Source: Actinomycetota bacterium (GTDB lineage: Bacteria > Actinomycetota > Acidimicrobiia > Acidimicrobiales > Iamiaceae). Taken from it: DNA of 7,505 nt. The notes beneath the pieces are model-generated. The model was not told the origin of the DNA. It saw only the letters and a list, made by a program, of their open reading frames with translations, and searched no databases. Both the position numbers and the translations under genes were made by a program. The stretch spans positions 1-7,505 of the forward strand of contig JADGOP010000102.1 in the NCBI GenBank assembly GCA_017882935.1. Direction: 5' to 3'. Below are positions 4,906-7,505 of the stretch, in pieces. Every line of letters begins with the position of its first letter. Position 1 is the first letter of the stretch.

Positions 4906-6666
4906 TCAGGTGAAGGTCGAGGTGCCGGTGGCGACGTCGGTCACGAGCGTGTGGCCCGAGGCGGTGATCGTGGTGGGGACCGAGGCGTCGAGCAGGTCGG
5001 GCACCACCGGCGAGACGCCCTTGCGTGCCTCGTTGTCGCTCGCCCGGCCCAGCTCCACGGTCGCGGCCAGCACGTCGCGGGCCGCGTCGTCGAGCAGCGA
5101 CAGGTCGTCGGAGACCAGGGCCAGGCCGCCCGACAGCCCGATGGCGCGGGCCCAGGTGTGGGCCGCGTCGGCCGACAGCCCGGTGCGCTCGGTGCGCAGC
5201 ATGAGGCAGTCGGGGTCGTTGAGCCACAGCTTCCGGTGCATGAAGCTCCGCGCGAGGGTGTTGGCGTAGGCGTGGCGGGTGGCGGGCTCGATGTCTCGGT
5301 AGCCGGCGACGATGGGGTCACGCCCGTCGAGGTCCCACAGCGGGGCCACGTCCTGGCTGATGCGGTTGGCGTCGACCACGCCGACCACGTGTGACAGCGG
5401 CACGCCGCAGCCGAGCAGGAACGCGTCGGTGCCGGCGCCACGGCGGATGGCGTCGAAGCCGGACCGCACGCGCTCGGCCGGCGTGAGCGAGGCGTCGGCC
5501 CACACGCCGTCGACCGAGGGCGCAAACGTGAAGTCGAGCTTCAGGTAGGTGAAGCCGATCTCGACGAGCTGCGCGGCCAGCGAGGCCAGGTGCTCCTGCA
5601 CCTCGGGATGGCTGGTGTCGAGGGCGTACATGAAGCCGTCGTGGCCGCCACCCCACGGTTCGTTCCACCACGCGTACAGGGGGCGCCGGTCGCCGTTGCC
5701 GTCGACGTGGGTCGCGAGCCAGTCGGGGTGCTCCGTGGCGACGTGTGAGTCGGGGGCGGCCAGGAACGGCGCCAGCCACAGCCCCGGCTGGAAGCCGGCC
5801 GACTCGATCGACGAGGCGAGGTCGTCGAGGCCCGCAGGGAACTTGGCGTTGGTGGTGAGCCAGTCGCCGATGGCCGACTGGAAGCCGTCGTCGACCTGGA
5901 ACACCTCGAAGCCGAACTGCGAGGCGCGGCCCAGGTTCTCGCGGATGTCGTGCTCGGTGACGTCGTGGAAGTACTGGTACCAGGAGCACCACCCGAGCTG
6001 GAACGGCGCGTCGACGCGGGCGCCGAGCTCGTGGCCGACCGGCGTGACCCAGGAGGCCAGCAGCTCGGACGCCGGCACGTCGGCGCGGTCGTCGACCACC
6101 ACGCCGTGCAGCTCGCGGCGGGCGCCGGGGGCCAGCACCGCGTCGCCAAGGAAGGCCTCGGCCCACAGCTCGACCTCGCTGTCGTCGCCGGCCCAGCGCA
6201 GGCGGAAGGTGCCGTCGTGCCAACCGCCGCCATCGAACCCGGCCAGCAGCGCGCCCGGACCGTCGTGGGCGAGCACCGTGAACCACTCCGAGCGCAGCTC
6301 GTCGGCAAGGGTCACCGTTGCCTGGTCGGCGTGGTGCACGGCCTGGACGAAGGGGAACCGGGCCACGGTCGAGGGGTCGACGTCGACGTCGAAGGTGGCG
6401 ATGCCGCTCGGTGACCACGACTGGTAGCCGTGCCGGAACATGCGCAGCGCGCCGGTGTAGTCCACGACGTCGAAGACCAGCGCCACCGATTGCACCGCCA
6501 CGGGCGTGTCACCACGGTTCGCGACGGTCCACCCGAAGGTCGGCCAGCGTCCCTCGGTGAGCGTGACCTCGAGCGGTCCGAGGCCGTAGGTGCCGCTCCC
6601 CGTGACCGCGGCCGCGAACGTGCCCGCGTCGAGCTGGACCTCGAGGTGATCGGCCGAGAGATGCAT
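4906..6666 (-). CDS. Alpha-galactosidase, glycoside hydrolase family 36
   Basis: A 586-residue cytoplasmic enzyme (no signal peptide) predicted to remove alpha-galactosyl residues with retention of configuration. An N-terminal beta-sandwich (about 1-215) is followed by a TIM barrel: LGWCSWYQYF (224-233), VFQVDDGFQ (255-263), PGLWLAPF (294-301), YLKLDFTFA (374-382) and WLNDPD (481-486). Asp378 in KLDF is the probable nucleophile and Asp439 in RISQDVAPLWD the probable acid/base. They are 61 residues apart, close to the 60 of Thermotoga maritima GalA (D327/D387). The length is near that of short GH36 enzymes. A TTG at 6669, one codon earlier, is an equally possible start: the only Shine-Dalgarno-like sequence, GAGG at 6680-6683, is 13 nt from the ATG and 10 nt from the TTG. 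No transporter or sugar-pathway gene lies beside it. Specificity for alpha-galactosides over related sugars is not proven. Confidence 0.92.
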   Translation of the reverse strand: MHLSADHLEVQLDAGTFAAAVTGSGTYGLGPLEVTLTEGRWPTFGWTVANRGDTPVAVQSVALVFDVVDYTGALRMFRHGYQSWSPSGIATFDVDVDPSTVARFPFVQAVHHADQATVTLADELRSEWFTVLAHDGPGALLAGFDGGGWHDGTFRLRWAGDDSEVELWAEAFLGDAVLAPGARRELHGVVVDDRADVPASELLASWVTPVGHELGARVDAPFQLGWCSWYQYFHDVTEHDIRENLGRASQFGFEVFQVDDGFQSAIGDWLTTNAKFPAGLDDLASSIESAGFQPGLWLAPFLAAPDSHVATEHPDWLATHVDGNGDRRPLYAWWNEPWGGGHDGFMYALDTSHPEVQEHLASLAAQLVEIGFTYLKLDFTFAPSVDGVWADASLTPAERVRSGFDAIRRGAGTDAFLLGCGVPLSHVVGVVDANRISQDVAPLWDLDGRDPIVAGYRDIEPATRHAYANTLARSFMHRKLWLNDPDCLMLRTERTGLSADAAHTWARAIGLSGGLALVSDDLSLLDDAARDVLAATVELGRASDNEARKGVSPVVPDLLDASVPTTITASGHTLVTDVATGTSTFT

Positions 6667-6752
6667 CAAGGACGCGCCGCCTCACGCCCCGTGTCCTGCG
6701 CTTCGCCCATGTGTCGAACCCTACGAGATCGGGAGCGCCTGCGTGGGTCGCG

Positions 6753-6799
6753 CCTGACCTCGACCTGACCGGTCTGACGGATCGTCAGGTCGTTCGACC
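6753..6799. promoter_or_regulatory. CTGAC/GTCAG repeat cluster between GH36 and aldehyde dehydrogenase genes, putative operator
   Basis: Within 47 bp lie three direct CTGAC copies (6754, 6765, 6774) and one inverted GTCAG (6784). Perfect 9-bp arms CGACCTGAC (6761-6769) and GTCAGGTCG (6784-6792) form the largest palindrome. Nested inside are CTGACG-GAT-CGTCAG (6774-6788) and GACCGGTC (6767-6774); GGTCG-TT-CGACC (6788-6799) abuts the right side. A further GTCAG sits at 6821-6825. The cluster is central in the 221-bp divergent region, where one regulator could control both genes. Promoter elements are poor: TAGCGT (6817-6822) could be a -10 for the dehydrogenase gene, and TAGGGT on the minus strand (6718-6723) one for the glycosidase, but neither has a good -35. 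Confidence 0.55.
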
Positions 6800-6887
6800 G
6801 CGGCGGTGGTGGCCGGTAGCGTCAGTGCTTTCACCGATGCGTGGGTGCACCGCCCGCGCCCGTTGCAGCTCCCAGGGGGAACGGCAC

Positions 6888-7505
6888 ATGGCCGATTACC
6901 AGTTGTTCATCGACGGCGAGTACGTCGACGCCGCGTCCGGCGACACCTTCGCCACCTACGAGCCCGCCACGGGCCAGAAGCTGGCCGACGTCGCCAAGGC
7001 CGATCGCGAAGACGCCCAGCGCGCCATCGCCGCCGCCCGCAAGGCCTTCGACGAGGGCCCCTGGCCGAAGATGTCCGGGGCCGAGCGCGCCGCGAAGCTC
7101 AACAAGGTCGCCGACCTCATCGAGGCCAAGGCCGAGAAGCTCTCCGAGCTCGAGGCGCGCGACGGCGGCGGCACCATCAAGAAGGCCATGTTCGCCGACA
7201 TCCCCGGTGGCGTGAGCGCCTTCCGTTGGTTCGCCCGGTGCGCCGAGGAGCAGCCCGACCGCGTCGACCTCGAGGGCACGCCTTTCCCTCCCTCGAGCAA
7301 CTACAAGCGCTACGAGCCGCAGGGCGTCACCACCGGCATCATCCCGTGGAACTTCCCGTTCATCATGGCGGCCTGGAAGATCGCCCCGTCGCTGGCCGCA
7401 GGCAACTGCGCGGTGATCAAGCCGGCGTCGTTCACGTCCATCACCGCGCTGGCCCTGGGTGAGATCTTCCAGGAGGCCGACATCCCGGCAGGCGTGGTCA
7501 ACATC
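6888..7505 (+). CDS. Aldehyde dehydrogenase, N-terminal part (3' truncated by window edge)
   Basis: ATG 6888 opens a frame that stays open to the last base (206 codons visible), with AGGGGGA (6874-6880) as ribosome binding site at 7-nt spacing. The sequence matches the NAD(P)-dependent aldehyde dehydrogenase superfamily: an N-terminal FIDGEYVDAASGDTFATYEP (7-26), then GIIPWNFPFIMAAWKIAPSL (150-169) and GNCAVIKPA (172-180). Asn155 of PWNFP is the conserved residue that stabilises the oxyanion, and Lys178 is the conserved cofactor-ribose lysine. The catalytic Glu and Cys lie beyond the window. Position 181, aligned with Glu195 of ALDH2, is Ser, which may permit NADP use. It is divergent from the GH36 gene across the repeat cluster. 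Substrate unknown. Confidence 0.93.
   Translation, partial: MADYQLFIDGEYVDAASGDTFATYEPATGQKLADVAKADREDAQRAIAAARKAFDEGPWPKMSGAERAAKLNKVADLIEAKAEKLSELEARDGGGTIKKAMFADIPGGVSAFRWFARCAEEQPDRVDLEGTPFPPSSNYKRYEPQGVTTGIIPWNFPFIMAAWKIAPSLAAGNCAVIKPASFTSITALALGEIFQEADIPAGVVNI

Noticed and set aside
5318..6418. Minus-strand open frame of 366 codons in a second frame of the GH36 gene
   Set aside because: It is an Arg-rich shadow frame inside a complete GH36 enzyme.
6806..7462. Plus-strand open frame of 218 codons over the start of the aldehyde dehydrogenase
   Set aside because: The aldehyde dehydrogenase is read from ATG 6888 in another frame, with a ribosome binding site and clear motifs. This frame gives a basic low-complexity product.

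Overview
This is a GC-rich chromosomal window with closely packed genes. A WhiB-family regulator, a protein family essentially confined to Actinomycetota and their phages, points to an actinobacterium. Gene content and heavy G/C third-position codon use fit the Acidimicrobiia or a neighbouring lineage, but that finer placement is inference. I see no tRNA, rRNA, CRISPR array, insertion sequence or other sign of horizontal transfer. Every complete gene matches a known family, so the unexplained material lies mainly in the intergenic DNA.

Layout. (1) 1-285: the 3' end of a membrane NfeD-type gene. (2) 286-530: a leader region with an inverted repeat and two possible upstream ORFs. It precedes a short WhiB-type iron-sulfur regulator (531-785). 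(3) Convergent with it, sharing a hairpin at the 3' ends, is a stand-alone clpP protease gene on the minus strand (801-1427) with an intact Ser-His-Asp triad. (4) The clpP upstream region (1428-1590) carries two 16-bp palindromes of form GCAAC-N6-GTTGC, placed at the -35 and at the start point of the best clpP promoter candidate. (5) Divergent from clpP is a tight five-gene plus-strand operon (1591-4883): SRPBCC/AHSA1 protein, ArsR-type repressor, FxsA membrane protein, NUDT19-like Nudix hydrolase and LACTB2-like metallo-beta-lactamase-fold hydrolase. The last three junctions are 4-nt gaps or 4-nt overlaps, so translational coupling is likely. (6) Convergent with the operon is a cytoplasmic family GH36 alpha-galactosidase (4906-6666, minus). 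(7) A 221-bp divergent region (6667-6887) holds a dense cluster of CTGAC/GTCAG repeats and nested palindromes. (8) An aldehyde dehydrogenase gene starts at 6888 and runs off the right edge.

How the parts may work together. WhiB and ClpP are stress and proteolysis functions lying back to back. The ArsR/SRPBCC pair probably provides local control of the operon. The Nudix and MBL proteins are likely small-molecule or RNA hydrolases made in equal amounts. The GH36 enzyme and the aldehyde dehydrogenase probably share a control region. None of this amounts to a demonstrably new system. The strongest leads are the paired palindromes at clpP and the repeat cluster between the glycosidase and dehydrogenase genes.
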